The notes beneath the pieces are model-generated. The model worked only from the letters and a program-made list of their open reading frames with translations, had not been told where the DNA came from and searched no databases. This document shows, in pieces, positions 8,881-18,191 of a stretch of 64,000 bases of DNA. The translations under genes and the position numbers were made by a program. This stretch comes from Candidatus Binatia bacterium (GTDB taxonomy: Bacteria; Desulfobacterota; Binatia; UBA9968; JAJDTQ01). The stretch covers positions 1,937,042 to 2,001,041 of the forward strand of contig OX638375.1 in assembly GCA_951813575.1 (NCBI GenBank). Direction: 5' to 3'. How positions within the stretch are numbered: position 1 is the first letter of the stretch; each line of letters starts with the position of its first letter.

Positions 8881-10970
8881 GGCGGGCTCGACGGCGGGCC
8901 GGTTCCCGGCGGAACCGCCGGCGGACGGCGGGCTTCCAACTCCCGCCGCACGGCCCGGACCCGGTCCAGGAAGCGCGCCGTCACGCGCTCGCCTTCCCTC
9001 CGGTTGCGGATCACGCGGGGCGTGATCAGGATGACCAGCTCCGTCCGTTCGGACCGTTCGAGGTCGGTGCGGAAGAGCTGCCCCAGGACCGGCAGCTCCA
9101 TGAGCAGGGGGATGCCGATCCGGGTGCGCCGGCGGTTGTCCGTGATGATGCCGCCGATGACCAGGGTCTGGCCGTCCTGGAGCACCGCGGTGGTCTCCGC
9201 GTCGCGGACGTTGAACGCGTCGAAGGATTGCCTCCCCACCACCACCCGTTCGCCCACGTCGCTGACCTCGACCCGGACCTGCAAGTGGACGAGGCCCTCG
9301 GAGTTCACCTGGGGCACGATGGTGAGGATCCGGCCGACGTTCTTGAACTGGATGGTCGTGGTGGTCGCCTGGGCCTCTTGCGAGACCACCATCCCGGTGG
9401 CCACCGGCTGCTCGCTGCCGACGCGGATCCGCGCGGGCCGGTTGTCCACGGCCAGCAGATGGGGCGATGACAGCACCTTGACCCGGGCGTCCTGCATCAG
9501 CGCGTTGACGAACACGCGAAACTCCCTTCCCGCTTCGACAATGGACGTGAAACCCGACTCCAATGCCCGGAAGCCGCCGCTGCCTTGCGGGTTGGCCGGG
9601 GCCTGGTCCCCCGCGGCCGAGGGCTCGAAGCCACCTTTCGAAAGCGCGTATTCCACGCCGAACTCGAAGTCGTCGGAGAGCGTCACCTCCGCCACCAGCA
9701 CCTCCATGAGCACCTGGCGCGGAATCAGGTCCAGCCTCCCGAGCACTTCCTCGATGGCGCGGTATTCCCGCGGCGTCGCGAGAATGACCAGCGAGTTCGT
9801 GGCCGGCTCCGCAACCACCCGTACCCCTTCCCCGGCGGCGGACGGCATCGGCGTCCGCCCCGGCCGATCCGGGCGCGCGGCCGCCCGGAGACCTCCGTCG
9901 CCGCCCGGACCTCCGGTGAAGCGCGCCGGTCCCTGACGGCCGCCTTCCTTTGTTCCGGCGCCCGGGAGTCCGCCGGCGACGGCGAGCCCGTCCCGGCGCG
10001 GCCGCGGATCGCGGATGGACGACCCGCCGGAGCCGTAGAGCCGGCCGAGCACCCGCGCCAGCTCCGTCGCCTTGCCGTTCTCCACGGGCCGGATGAAGAT
10101 CTTCCGTCCCGGCGTATCGGCGACGACGTCGATACGCGCGATCCAGCGCTTCACGTACTGCCACGCGGCCTCGCTGTAGGCGATGACCAGGAGTTGGTTG
10201 ATCCGCGGCAGCGGCAGGAACCGGGCGGCGAAGTGGTCGTCCTGCGTCGCGGAAGCCGCGAAGAGCTTCATGGCCGCCGACATCTCCTGGGCAAGGTCCC
10301 TCGCCGACGCCGCCCTGGGCCGGTAGAGCTCCATGCGGGTCCCGGCAAAGACCCGGACGTCGATGAGGTCCCTGATTTCCGCCAGACGTCGGATGTTTGA
10401 CGGTAAATCGACAAGTACCAGATAGTTGCCGCGCACGTGCTCGAGAATCGACCCTCCCTCGCCCATGAACGGCGTCAGCAACCGCTTCATGGCACTCACC
10501 GGGAGAAACCGTACGGGAAGGACGTGCATGGAGAACCCGGGACGCCCGGCCGCGGCCGGACCGGCCAGCCCGGACCCCTTGGCGATGGAAGTGATGCGGT
10601 ACAGGTTCCCCCGCTTGACCGCCACGGCGTCATGGATTCGGAGGAGCTCGTGGAAGATCGGCAGCAGGTCGTCCCGCCGTACCGGATGGCCGCTGAACAG
10701 CGTGACCGTGCCCCCGACGTCCTCATCGAGGGTGTAGTTGAGCCGCAAGTGCCGCGCCAGGACGTGTATGACCTCCGCCAGATCGGCGCCGTCGAAATTC
10801 AGGGTCACCGTGCCGGCGCGCCCGGAGGGACTCCCGGACGAAACCGCCCCCGACCGGCCGCTTCCCGAGGCGGGCCCGGGCAAGGAGGCGCCCTGGCCCA
10901 TGACCGGAGCCGGACAGAGGTGGAGGCCCACGATCAACCAGGCGGCAACCCTCAGGGTGTTTGCAGTCAT
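8877..10970 (-). CDS. Secretin, GspD-like (type II secretion/type IV pilus family outer-membrane channel)
   Basis: The 697-residue product (ATG at 10970; an in-frame TTG at 11024 is less likely) starts with a signal peptide, MTANTLRVAAWLIVGLHLCP. An N0 domain follows (VTLNFDGADLAEVIHVLARHL, about 45-115), then N1-N3 repeats interrupted by a long Gly/Arg/Pro-rich insert (about 325-390), and a full secretin domain with EVTLSDDFEFGVEYAL, VLSSPHLLAVDNRPARIRVG and PVLGQLFRTD. The C terminus is Pro-rich. No other type II secretion or pilus gene is visible, so its partners are unknown. It lies 91 bases downstream of lptD on the same strand. Confidence 0.85.
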   Translation of the reverse strand: MTANTLRVAAWLIVGLHLCPAPVMGQGASLPGPASGSGRSGAVSSGSPSGRAGTVTLNFDGADLAEVIHVLARHLRLNYTLDEDVGGTVTLFSGHPVRRDDLLPIFHELLRIHDAVAVKRGNLYRITSIAKGSGLAGPAAAGRPGFSMHVLPVRFLPVSAMKRLLTPFMGEGGSILEHVRGNYLVLVDLPSNIRRLAEIRDLIDVRVFAGTRMELYRPRAASARDLAQEMSAAMKLFAASATQDDHFAARFLPLPRINQLLVIAYSEAAWQYVKRWIARIDVVADTPGRKIFIRPVENGKATELARVLGRLYGSGGSSIRDPRPRRDGLAVAGGLPGAGTKEGGRQGPARFTGGPGGDGGLRAAARPDRPGRTPMPSAAGEGVRVVAEPATNSLVILATPREYRAIEEVLGRLDLIPRQVLMEVLVAEVTLSDDFEFGVEYALSKGGFEPSAAGDQAPANPQGSGGFRALESGFTSIVEAGREFRVFVNALMQDARVKVLSSPHLLAVDNRPARIRVGSEQPVATGMVVSQEAQATTTTIQFKNVGRILTIVPQVNSEGLVHLQVRVEVSDVGERVVVGRQSFDAFNVRDAETTAVLQDGQTLVIGGIITDNRRRTRIGIPLLMELPVLGQLFRTDLERSERTELVILITPRVIRNRREGERVTARFLDRVRAVRRELEARRPPAVPPGTGPPSSPP

Positions 10971-11061
10971 GCCCTGTCGGAGACGCAAATTCCGGACCGG
11001 CTCCGGCCCGGTCCGTGATCGCAAGACGGCGGGGCCCGGTTCCTGACGGACCGGACGATTC

Positions 11062-13341
11062 CTAGGAACCCAGGCCGAGCAGATTGAACTTTACGGAGAA
11101 GAGCGTGCGGTCCGGGTTGGTCTGCCGGTCGACGGAGACCATGAAGGTCCAGCACTCGCACTCGGAGAGATACTTGATGCTCCCCCGGTTGCGCGTCATC
11201 CGGCCGGCTTCGCCATCGTAGTTGCCGTCGTAGAGCCACAGGACCTGGTCGCTCACGCGCAACAGGGCGTCGGCCTGCACGCCGTTCAAGGGATTCCGTT
11301 GCTCGCATCCGCTGTCCCCCGGAGGGCAGTCGACGGCGGCCGGGTGGAGGTTGGCATTCGTCGCGAGCGGCGCAAGCGGGTTTTTTCGTATGTGGCGGTA
11401 CCGCAGCGAGAGGCGGTTGGGGCGCGCGAAATCCCGGTCGGCGACCCTCGTCTCGAGGGGCGCGTCCCCGGACACGGAGAACCCCGCTACGGCTTGACGG
11501 AGGTTCCACGGCCCCGGGTCCAGGCCCACGCCGGCATCGACGTCGAGGTTCCGGGCGGGGCTGAGGCGCACGCCGACGTCCACGTCGGAGAGGTCGTCCC
11601 GCCCCTCGCGCGACCGGTCGATGTCGAAGCTCGTGGCCACCCGGGCGACGGCCAGCCGGCGCACCGTCACGGGTTCGCCGGCGGCGGCGCCCCCGGACAC
11701 CCCCCATAAACGGTTGGTCAACGAGACCGTGAGCACGTTGCGGCGATTGATCCGGTCGATGCCGTCCCAGATCGGGAGCCTGCTCTGGTCCGTATGCGGG
11801 ATGAACAGGTACTCCACCGCCGGCTCCACCACGTGCCGTATCCGGCTCCACGCGCCTTCGTTCCACTCGTAGACGCGGCTCAGCGAGGTGGCCAGGCTCC
11901 CGCGTACCTCGAACAGCTCCCGGGAACTGTTGCGCGGGAACTTGCCGGTGAAGCCGCCCTGCTCGTCGAACCGGCCCTCCACGGCGTCGAGGCGGTACAG
12001 GGTCTCGCGCAGCGCGACGCTGGTGGCGAACCTGAAGTGACGGCCGAGATTCACGGGCCAGGTCAACTCCGGCCTGATATCCACCCTCAGGCCGTCTGCG
12101 TGCTTCTCGCGCACGAAATTCGTGAGTTGCACGTGCCAGCCGAAGCCGAGCCGGTCGTCGAGCGGGCGGTTGCCGCTGAAGGAGAGGTGGGGGACCCGAT
12201 GGAGCGTGTGTCTCTGGGGCTGGACCAGATCCTGCTGGTAGTCCAGCAACCCCTGGAGGGTCATCCCCGACTCATGGCGATAGAATCCGAGGCGCGACGC
12301 GCTGTAGCGGCTGGTGCGGGCAAGCCGCCTCGCATCGGAGCCCAGGTCGGTAAATTCCAGCAACTCGCGCGTCACCAGGCTGTCGCTGTAGAGCGCGACG
12401 TCGCTGAACGTGGCCCAGGGGCCGCGATGGCGGTGCGTCAGCAGGGCGCTCCAACGGTCCTCGGGAATCTCGGCATCCGCGATATGCTTGTCCGCCGCCA
12501 CCCGGGTATCGCGCATCCGCTCGCTGAAGTAGGCCACGTCCAGGCGGCCGTGGGCGGCGCGGCTGGGCACGGTGCGGTATTGGCCGGCCACGCCGAGGCG
12601 TGTCTTGGACTCCACCGCGAAGTTGAGCGTGGCGTCGTTGCTCTTGTCCAGCGCCCAGAAGAAAGGCTGCCGGTACAGCATGCCGTTCTCGTCCGACCAG
12701 CCGAAGGACGGGAAGAGCAGCCCGGTGGTGCGTTGCGAGAGAGGGGGGAAGTAGACGTAGGGCAGGTAAAGGACGGGGACGTCGTAGACGTAGAAGGTGG
12801 CGTCGTCCGCCACCACCTCGCCTTCACGGCGCAGCCGGAGCTCCCGGGCGCCGATGCGCCACGGAGGCGTGCCGGTGTCGCAGAGGCAGGTGGTGAAAAG
12901 CCCGTCCTGGACCTCGTAGACCTGGCCGGGGAATTTCTGCAGCCGGCTTCCGCTGAAGCTGATATGGCCTTCCTCGATGAACACGTCGCCGTCGAGAATC
13001 GTGGCGGTCTCGTCTATCAGGTTCATCTCGAGCCGCGACGCCGTCAGCCGGTAGCGCGGATCGCGGAGAAATACCGAACCCTCGGCGCGCAGCGTTTGCG
13101 CCGACCGGCGGACGTCCACGGCATCGGCGCCGAAGACGGTCTGTCCCCGCCGTATCTCCACGTTGCCCCGGACCTTCACGGCGTCGCCCTGCTCGCTCAC
13201 CTCGATGGAGTCGCCGGCCAAGACCTCGACCGGTTCCGCGTCGCCTTCGGATTGGGCCTGGACCATGGCGAAGGGCCACAGGAGGCACCCTGACAGCAGC
13301 AGCGACGTCAGGGTCCGGATGTCTGGTTTCGGTCGAAACAT
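11062..13341 (-). CDS. lptD: LPS-assembly outer-membrane protein LptD
   Basis: Inserts lipopolysaccharide into the outer leaflet. The 759-residue product has an N-terminal signal peptide (about 1-29), an OstA-like beta-jellyroll (about 38-140, VEVLAGDSIEVSEQGDAVKV), and a beta-barrel ending in alternating hydrophobic residues (LFSVKFNLLGLGS). Two Cys pairs fit the disulfide-linked pattern of the family: C152-L-C154 just before the barrel and C728-E-C730 at the C terminus. A further pair lies at AVDCPPGDSGC. It is shorter than E. coli LptD, in line with delta-type homologues. It follows folC by 24 bases and is probably in the same transcript. Confidence 0.93.
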   Translation of the reverse strand: MFRPKPDIRTLTSLLLSGCLLWPFAMVQAQSEGDAEPVEVLAGDSIEVSEQGDAVKVRGNVEIRRGQTVFGADAVDVRRSAQTLRAEGSVFLRDPRYRLTASRLEMNLIDETATILDGDVFIEEGHISFSGSRLQKFPGQVYEVQDGLFTTCLCDTGTPPWRIGARELRLRREGEVVADDATFYVYDVPVLYLPYVYFPPLSQRTTGLLFPSFGWSDENGMLYRQPFFWALDKSNDATLNFAVESKTRLGVAGQYRTVPSRAAHGRLDVAYFSERMRDTRVAADKHIADAEIPEDRWSALLTHRHRGPWATFSDVALYSDSLVTRELLEFTDLGSDARRLARTSRYSASRLGFYRHESGMTLQGLLDYQQDLVQPQRHTLHRVPHLSFSGNRPLDDRLGFGWHVQLTNFVREKHADGLRVDIRPELTWPVNLGRHFRFATSVALRETLYRLDAVEGRFDEQGGFTGKFPRNSSRELFEVRGSLATSLSRVYEWNEGAWSRIRHVVEPAVEYLFIPHTDQSRLPIWDGIDRINRRNVLTVSLTNRLWGVSGGAAAGEPVTVRRLAVARVATSFDIDRSREGRDDLSDVDVGVRLSPARNLDVDAGVGLDPGPWNLRQAVAGFSVSGDAPLETRVADRDFARPNRLSLRYRHIRKNPLAPLATNANLHPAAVDCPPGDSGCEQRNPLNGVQADALLRVSDQVLWLYDGNYDGEAGRMTRNRGSIKYLSECECWTFMVSVDRQTNPDRTLFSVKFNLLGLGS

Positions 13342-13365
13342 GCCTGGGCCGCCATGCTCACTGCG

Positions 13366-14667
13366 CTATCGCGATCGCGCCGCCAGTTCAAGGGCCTTGC
13401 CGCGGACCGCGCCCACGAGATAGAGGGAACCGGCCACGAGAATGGGGACGTCCCGTCCGCGCCGGTCCGCCGCGAGCCGCGAGATGGCGGCAACCGGATC
13501 GTCCGCCGTGGTTGCCGGAAGCCCCGCCGGCACGGCCGAAAGAAGCGATCGGGGGTCGGCCCCTCGCTCGGACGGGACCCGTGTCAACACCACCTCCCTG
13601 GAAACCCCGCACAGCACGGCCAGCATCGCCGGCCAGTCCTTGTCCGCCATGCTGCCGAACAGCAACCGGACCTTCCCGCCGCCCGGGAGCGTGCGGATCT
13701 CGGCGGCGAGCGCCTCCACGGCGGCGCGATTGTGCGCGCCGTCCAGTATGACCGCGGGGCGCCCGGAAACCCTCTCGAAGCGGCCCGGCCAGGCCACCGC
13801 CGCCAGCCCGGCGCGGATGGATTTCTCCCGGACGGGCAGCACCGGGTCCAAGGCCTCCAGGGAAGCCAGGGCGACTCCCGCATTGTGTCTTTGATACTCC
13901 CCGGGCAACCCCAGGTCGAGACCCTGCAACGACCATTCGCGTCCGTGATAGTCGAACGAGCGGTGGCCGCGGGAGGCGACGGAGAAGTCCGTGGCCCAAT
14001 GACGCACCGCCACGCCGGCGGCGCGGGCCACTCCGTTCACGACCCGCTTCGCCGCCGGAGGCAGGGCGCCGCACACCAGCGGAACCCCCGGTTTGACGAT
14101 GCCGGCCTTTTCCCGGGCAATGGAGCCGATGCGGCTGCCGAGGAAGCGCTCGTGGTCCCGGGAGATGGTGGTGATGACGGTGACGTCCGGCCGCACCACG
14201 TTGGTGGCGTCGAGCCTTCCCCCGAGGCCCACCTCCACCACCGCGGCCTCCACCCCCTCCCTGGCGAAGTGGAGGAACGCCATCACGGTGGCGAACTCGA
14301 AGAACGTGAGACAGACCGCCGCCCGCCGCGTACGCTCGGCGATCTCCCCGACCAGGGCGGCGACCGCGGCCTGGGTGATGCGCCGCCTGCCCACCCGGAT
14401 CCTCTCGGTGAAGGCGGACAGGTGCGGCGAGGTGTAGAGTCCCGCGCGGTACCCGGCGACGGACAACACCGAATGGACCATGGCCGCCGTGGAACCCTTG
14501 CCGTTGGTTCCGGCGACATGGCAGACCTTGAACCGGTGCTGGGGGTCGTCGAACAACGACAACGCCCGCGCCACCCGCTCGAGCCGGAGATCGATCTCGG
14601 CGCCGCGGAGGTTGTAGATAAAATCGAGGCTCTTCTGATAGGAAGTCACGACACCCGGAAACGCCAC
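13366..14667 (-). CDS. folC: Bifunctional folylpolyglutamate synthase/dihydrofolate synthase
   Basis: Mur-ligase-like enzyme that joins glutamate to (di)hydropteroate and folates. The 433-residue product has ATP-binding GTNGKGST at 53-60, TSPHLSAFTERIRV, EVGLGGRLDATN, the ITTISRDHERFLG segment (usually ISxDHxxxLG) and LDGAHN. The GTG at 14667 is the best start, although the Shine-Dalgarno sequence is weak. It lies 13 bases after trpF. In many proteobacteria trpB, trpA and accD sit between trpF and folC; none is here. Confidence 0.96.
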   Translation of the reverse strand: MAFPGVVTSYQKSLDFIYNLRGAEIDLRLERVARALSLFDDPQHRFKVCHVAGTNGKGSTAAMVHSVLSVAGYRAGLYTSPHLSAFTERIRVGRRRITQAAVAALVGEIAERTRRAAVCLTFFEFATVMAFLHFAREGVEAAVVEVGLGGRLDATNVVRPDVTVITTISRDHERFLGSRIGSIAREKAGIVKPGVPLVCGALPPAAKRVVNGVARAAGVAVRHWATDFSVASRGHRSFDYHGREWSLQGLDLGLPGEYQRHNAGVALASLEALDPVLPVREKSIRAGLAAVAWPGRFERVSGRPAVILDGAHNRAAVEALAAEIRTLPGGGKVRLLFGSMADKDWPAMLAVLCGVSREVVLTRVPSERGADPRSLLSAVPAGLPATTADDPVAAISRLAADRRGRDVPILVAGSLYLVGAVRGKALELAARSR

Positions 14668-14680
14668 ATCCCAAGGCCGG

Positions 14681-15304
14681 TCATTCCGCCTTGGCCGCCG
14701 CGATGAAGTCTTTCATTCGCTGATGATCCTTGCGGCCCGGCGCCGCCTCGACCCCTGAGCAGACGTCCACGCCGAAGGGCTTCAACTCACGCACCGCCTC
14801 GCTCACGTTGCCGACGTCGAGACCGCCGGCAAGGATCACGGGGCGGGCCATGGGGGCGGTCAGCCATTCCCAGGCGAAAGTGGCTCCCGACCCGCCGTAC
14901 CCGGGACTCCAGGAGTCCAGGAGGTAATAGTCCACCGGATACTCCCCGATCTCCCCGAGGGTCTGCTCATCGCGCACCCGGAACGCCTTGATGACCTTGA
15001 GCGGCCAGCGGGCGCAATAGTCCCGGGCCTCATCGCCGTGGAACTGCACGGCAGTGAGCCCGGCGCTTCCCCCGGAGCGGCACGTCCGGAGCACCGACTT
15101 CACGTGTTGCCGGGTCTCGTTGACGAAGAGCCCGGCGGTGCACATCCCGGCGGGCAGCTCCCCGAGGATCCGCGCCGCCTGCTCGGGCGGAATGTACCTC
15201 GGGCTGGGCGGGTAGAAATTGAATCCCAGCGCGTCGGCGCCGTACTCCACCGCCCTCAACGCGTCGTCGGCGCTGGTGACGCCGCAGATCTTAACCTTGA
15301 CCAT
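14681..15304 (-). CDS. trpF: Phosphoribosylanthranilate isomerase
   Basis: Third step after anthranilate in tryptophan synthesis: Amadori isomerisation of PRA to CdRP. The 207-residue TIM barrel begins MVKVKICGVTSADDALRAVE, carrying the catalytic Cys in KICG, and has LGFNFYPPSPRYI, VQFHGDE and LAGGLDVGNVSEAV. The ATG at 15304 lies inside the end of trpC (14-base overlap); the longer upstream frame is only the shifted trpC sequence. It is part of trpD-trpC-trpF. Confidence 0.97.
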   Translation of the reverse strand: MVKVKICGVTSADDALRAVEYGADALGFNFYPPSPRYIPPEQAARILGELPAGMCTAGLFVNETRQHVKSVLRTCRSGGSAGLTAVQFHGDEARDYCARWPLKVIKAFRVRDEQTLGEIGEYPVDYYLLDSWSPGYGGSGATFAWEWLTAPMARPVILAGGLDVGNVSEAVRELKPFGVDVCSGVEAAPGRKDHQRMKDFIAAAKAE

Positions 15305-16127
15305 GGTGTCGGGCCGCGCTGGCCGCCCCCAGCAGCTCGGCGAGCTTGGCGCCGGGATCGCCGGCGCGCATGAGCGTTTCCCCCACCAGGAAGACCCGGG
15401 CGCCGGAGGCCTCGAGCCGTTCCACGTGGCCGACGTCCTTGATGCCGCTCTCACACACCGCCAGCACATGGGACGGGAGCCGGGGCAACAGCGCTTCGGC
15501 GACCCCGAGGTCCACCCGGAAGGTCCGCAAGTCGCGGTTATTGATGCCGACCATGCTCGCTCCGACTCTTAGCGCCGCCTCCAGCTCCGGCTCCGAGTGT
15601 ACCTCCACCAGCACGTCCAGGGAAAGCGCGCGGGCCTCGGCGTGGAGCGCCGCCAGCTCGCCTTCGTCCAGGATCGCCGCGATGAGCAGCACGGCGTCGG
15701 CGCCGAAGCTCCGGGCTTCCGCGAGCTGATAGGCGTCGACGACGAAGTCCTTCCTGAGAAGGGGCAGGGAGACCGTCGGGCGGATGTCGGACAGATAGCG
15801 GAGGGAACCGTCGAAGAAGCGTTCCTCGGTGACCACGGAAAGGGCGGTGGCGCCGTTAGCCTGGTAACCGGAGGCGATGCCCACCGGGTCGAAATCCTGG
15901 CGGATCACGCCCTGGGAGGGCGATGCGCGCTTGACCTCGGCAATGACGTGGCGTCCGGGCCTCGACAAGGATTCGAGAAACCCCCGGGGGCTCCGCTGGT
16001 ATAGCGGACTGTCCTTCAGCGACTCCACCGGATGCTCCCGCCGGCGGGAATCGAGCTGCCCGCGCACGTGGGCGACGATCCGGTCGAGGATGTCGTTGGT
16101 CACCGGGACACCGCCATCATGACTCAT
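15291..16127 (-). CDS. trpC: Indole-3-glycerol phosphate synthase
   Basis: Converts CdRP to indole-3-glycerol phosphate. The 278-residue TIM barrel has VIAEVKRASPSQGVI with the catalytic Lys, SVVTEERFFDGSL, LPLLRKDFVVDAYQ, GINNRDLRTF and CESGIKD, all classical. The ATG at 16127 lies inside the end of trpD (11-base overlap), and its own end overlaps trpF, so the three genes are tightly coupled. No trpE, trpG, trpB or trpA is in this window. Confidence 0.97.
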   Translation of the reverse strand: MSHDGGVPVTNDILDRIVAHVRGQLDSRRREHPVESLKDSPLYQRSPRGFLESLSRPGRHVIAEVKRASPSQGVIRQDFDPVGIASGYQANGATALSVVTEERFFDGSLRYLSDIRPTVSLPLLRKDFVVDAYQLAEARSFGADAVLLIAAILDEGELAALHAEARALSLDVLVEVHSEPELEAALRVGASMVGINNRDLRTFRVDLGVAEALLPRLPSHVLAVCESGIKDVGHVERLEASGARVFLVGETLMRAGDPGAKLAELLGAASAARHHGQG

Positions 16128-17133
16128 GGGTGAGCCGGATCAGGTGCTCGAGCTTCCCCTGAGCGGCCCCGGAATCGATGCGCTCCCGCGCCAGGCCGAT
16201 GCCGTCGGCGATGTTTTCGGCCCGTCCGCCGACGCAGAGCGCCGCGCCGCTGTTGAGCAGGACCACGTCCAGGGCGGGACCCGGTTCTCCCTTCAGGACG
16301 GCCGTCACGATGGCGGCGCATTCCGCCGGATCCGCCGCCGTCAGCAGCGAGGCCGGTTGCTTCTCGAAACCGAAGTCCTCGGGGTTGAGGGTGTAGCGGG
16401 CGACCGCGCCGTCCTTCCACTCGGCCACCGCGGTGGGGCCGCCGAGGGAGATCTCGTCGAGGCCTTCCTCGCCGTGGACCACCATGGCCCTCTCGCTGCC
16501 GAGGTTCCCGAGGACCTGCGCGACCATCTCGATGAGCGTGCCGTCGTAGATGCCCATGAGCTGACGGCTCGCCCCGGCGGGGTTGGTCAGGGGGCCCAGG
16601 AGATTGAAGATGGTCCGGATCCCCACCTCCCGGCGCGGAGCCGCGGCATACTTCATGGCCCCGTGCATCGCTGGCGCGAAGAGAAAGCCGATGCCGACTT
16701 CCCGCAGACAGCGCTCCACCATCTCCTTGGGCACGTCGATGTTGACGCCCAGGGCGCCCAGGACGTCCGCGCTGCCCGAGCCGCTGGAGACCGCCCGATT
16801 GCCGTGCTTGGCCACGGTGATGCCGGCGGCCGCCACCACGAAGGCCACCGTGGTGGAGATGTTGAACGTGTTCTTGCCGTCGCCCCCGGTGCCGCAGGTA
16901 TCCAGCACGCAACCGTCGCCCGCGTCCACGTGCAGCGCCTTCTCCCGCATGACCCGGGCTGCGCCGGTCACTTCCTCCACGGTCTCGCCCTGGATTCGCA
17001 ACGCCGTCAGGAACGCTCCCACCTGGATCGGGGTGGCCTCGCCCGTCATGACCTGGTTCATGACGTCCACCATCTGCTGCTCGGTGAGGTTCGCGCCACC
17101 CACCAACTGCGCTATGGCTTGCTGGATGTTCAT
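16117..17133 (-). CDS. trpD: Anthranilate phosphoribosyltransferase
   Basis: Transfers phosphoribose from PRPP to anthranilate. The 338-residue product has the glycine-rich PRPP loop CGTGGDGKNTFNIST (GTGGD at 81-85), KHGNRAVSSGSGSADVLGALG, FLFAPAMHGAMKY and TIFNLLGPLTNP, all signatures of the family. It has no TrpG-type glutaminase fusion. Its ATG overlaps the stop of the SPOR-domain gene by four bases (ATGA), so it is coupled to that gene. Confidence 0.98.
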   Translation of the reverse strand: MNIQQAIAQLVGGANLTEQQMVDVMNQVMTGEATPIQVGAFLTALRIQGETVEEVTGAARVMREKALHVDAGDGCVLDTCGTGGDGKNTFNISTTVAFVVAAAGITVAKHGNRAVSSGSGSADVLGALGVNIDVPKEMVERCLREVGIGFLFAPAMHGAMKYAAAPRREVGIRTIFNLLGPLTNPAGASRQLMGIYDGTLIEMVAQVLGNLGSERAMVVHGEEGLDEISLGGPTAVAEWKDGAVARYTLNPEDFGFEKQPASLLTAADPAECAAIVTAVLKGEPGPALDVVLLNSGAALCVGGRAENIADGIGLARERIDSGAAQGKLEHLIRLTHES

Positions 17134-17687
17134 TGGTTCCTCGTGATCATCGCGTTCTTGTAGTTCTCGGTCTTGAGTCGCTGGAGGGCGGCCAGGGCTT
17201 CCCGGCGGGTGCCGTACCGTCCTACCCGGACCCGGTAGAACTTCCTCCCGCTGAGCTCACCGGATGTGACGTAGGCCCGATGTCCGCGCTTCCTCAGCTC
17301 CGCCGCCATACGGTCGGCGGTGGCGCGGGTTCGATGGGCGGCGATCTGCACGGCCCATGGAGGCTGGGGCGGAGGGGTTGCCGCCTTCGGCGCGGGCTTG
17401 GCCTCCGACGGCGGCTCGGGCTTCGTCAAGGTATCGTAGAACGTGAGATCGTCGTCCTTCTTCGCCTTGGAGTCGACCGGGACCTTGGCCACCTCCTCCT
17501 GCCGTTGCAGGATCTTCCGTTCCTCGATGCTCTGCCCGATGAGGATGCCGAGGAAGAAGATGACGACCGACGCGATGCAGAAGAGGACGGTAACGGTGAC
17601 GAGCTGGGGGCGGCTGAAATAGACGTGGCCGCCTGCCGTCGACTTTCGATGGTTGAGCATATACGCCAATCGATCCCGTGCTGTCAC
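17130..17687 (-). CDS. SPOR-domain membrane protein (DedD/FtsN-like)
   Basis: The 185-residue product has a short basic cytoplasmic segment, one membrane helix (about 29-51, LVTVTVLFCIASVVIFFLGI), a charged/Pro-rich linker, and a C-terminal SPOR domain (about 108-183, PWAVQIAAHRTRATADRMAA). SPOR domains bind denuded septal peptidoglycan, so a role in division or envelope maintenance is likely. In proteobacteria a SPOR gene often sits next to folC; here it precedes trpD. The start is uncertain: GTG at 17687, or ATG at 17660 (MLNHRK). Neither has a clear Shine-Dalgarno sequence. Confidence 0.85.
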   Translation of the reverse strand: MTARDRLAYMLNHRKSTAGGHVYFSRPQLVTVTVLFCIASVVIFFLGILIGQSIEERKILQRQEEVAKVPVDSKAKKDDDLTFYDTLTKPEPPSEAKPAPKAATPPPQPPWAVQIAAHRTRATADRMAAELRKRGHRAYVTSGELSGRKFYRVRVGRYGTRREALAALQRLKTENYKNAMITRNQ

Positions 17688-17765
17688 CAGCGCGGGAAAC
17701 GGCCCGGGCGGTTTGCCGGGATCCGTTGCGGCAACAGGGGGGCGTGACGAACGGCGGAGCCCGGC

Positions 17766-18188
17766 TCAGGCCTCGGCAGTCGGGGCCGGCCGGTTCGCGG
17801 GGGCGTTACCCGCCGCCGCCTCTTCCCCGGTCTCGGACGGTATCAGCTCGATGACGGAAAGCGGCGCCGCATCGCCGCGCCGACGTCCCACCTTGACGAT
17901 CCTGGTATAGCCGCCATTGCGATCCTGGAAACGCGGCCCGAGGTCGTTGAACAACCGCGCGACCACGGCCTTGTCCTGCACGAACGCCAGCGCCCGGCGG
18001 CGTGCATGCAGGCTGCCGTCCTTTCCGAGGGTGATGAGCCAGTCCGCCCAACGCCGCAGCTCCTTCGCCTTGGCATCGGTGGTGGTGATGCGATCGTGGC
18101 GCAGCAGCGACGTGGTCATGTTGCGCAACATGGCCAGCCGGTGGCTGGGACTGCGATTCAGCTTTCTGCCTTTCTTCAGGTGCCGCAT
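17766..18188 (-). CDS. rplQ: 50S ribosomal protein L17
   Basis: Last ribosomal gene of the large block. The 140-residue product begins [20 protein letters not shown], the family signature, and has the [24 protein letters not shown] segment. It carries a C-terminal Ala/Pro-rich extension. It lies 3 bases after rpoA. I saw no T-run terminator in the 78 bases between it and the SPOR gene. Confidence 0.98.
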   Translation of the reverse strand: MRHLKKGRKLNRSPSHRLAMLRNMTTSLLRHDRITTTDAKAKELRRWADWLITLGKDGSLHARRRALAFVQDKAVVARLFNDLGPRFQDRNGGYTRIVKVGRRRGDAAPLSVIELIPSETGEEAAAGNAPANRPAPTAEA

Positions 18189-18191
18189 GGC

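Noticed and set aside
17688..17765. Terminator expected after rplQ
   Set aside because: Only very short dyads and no T run are present in the 78 bases; no terminator can be supported.
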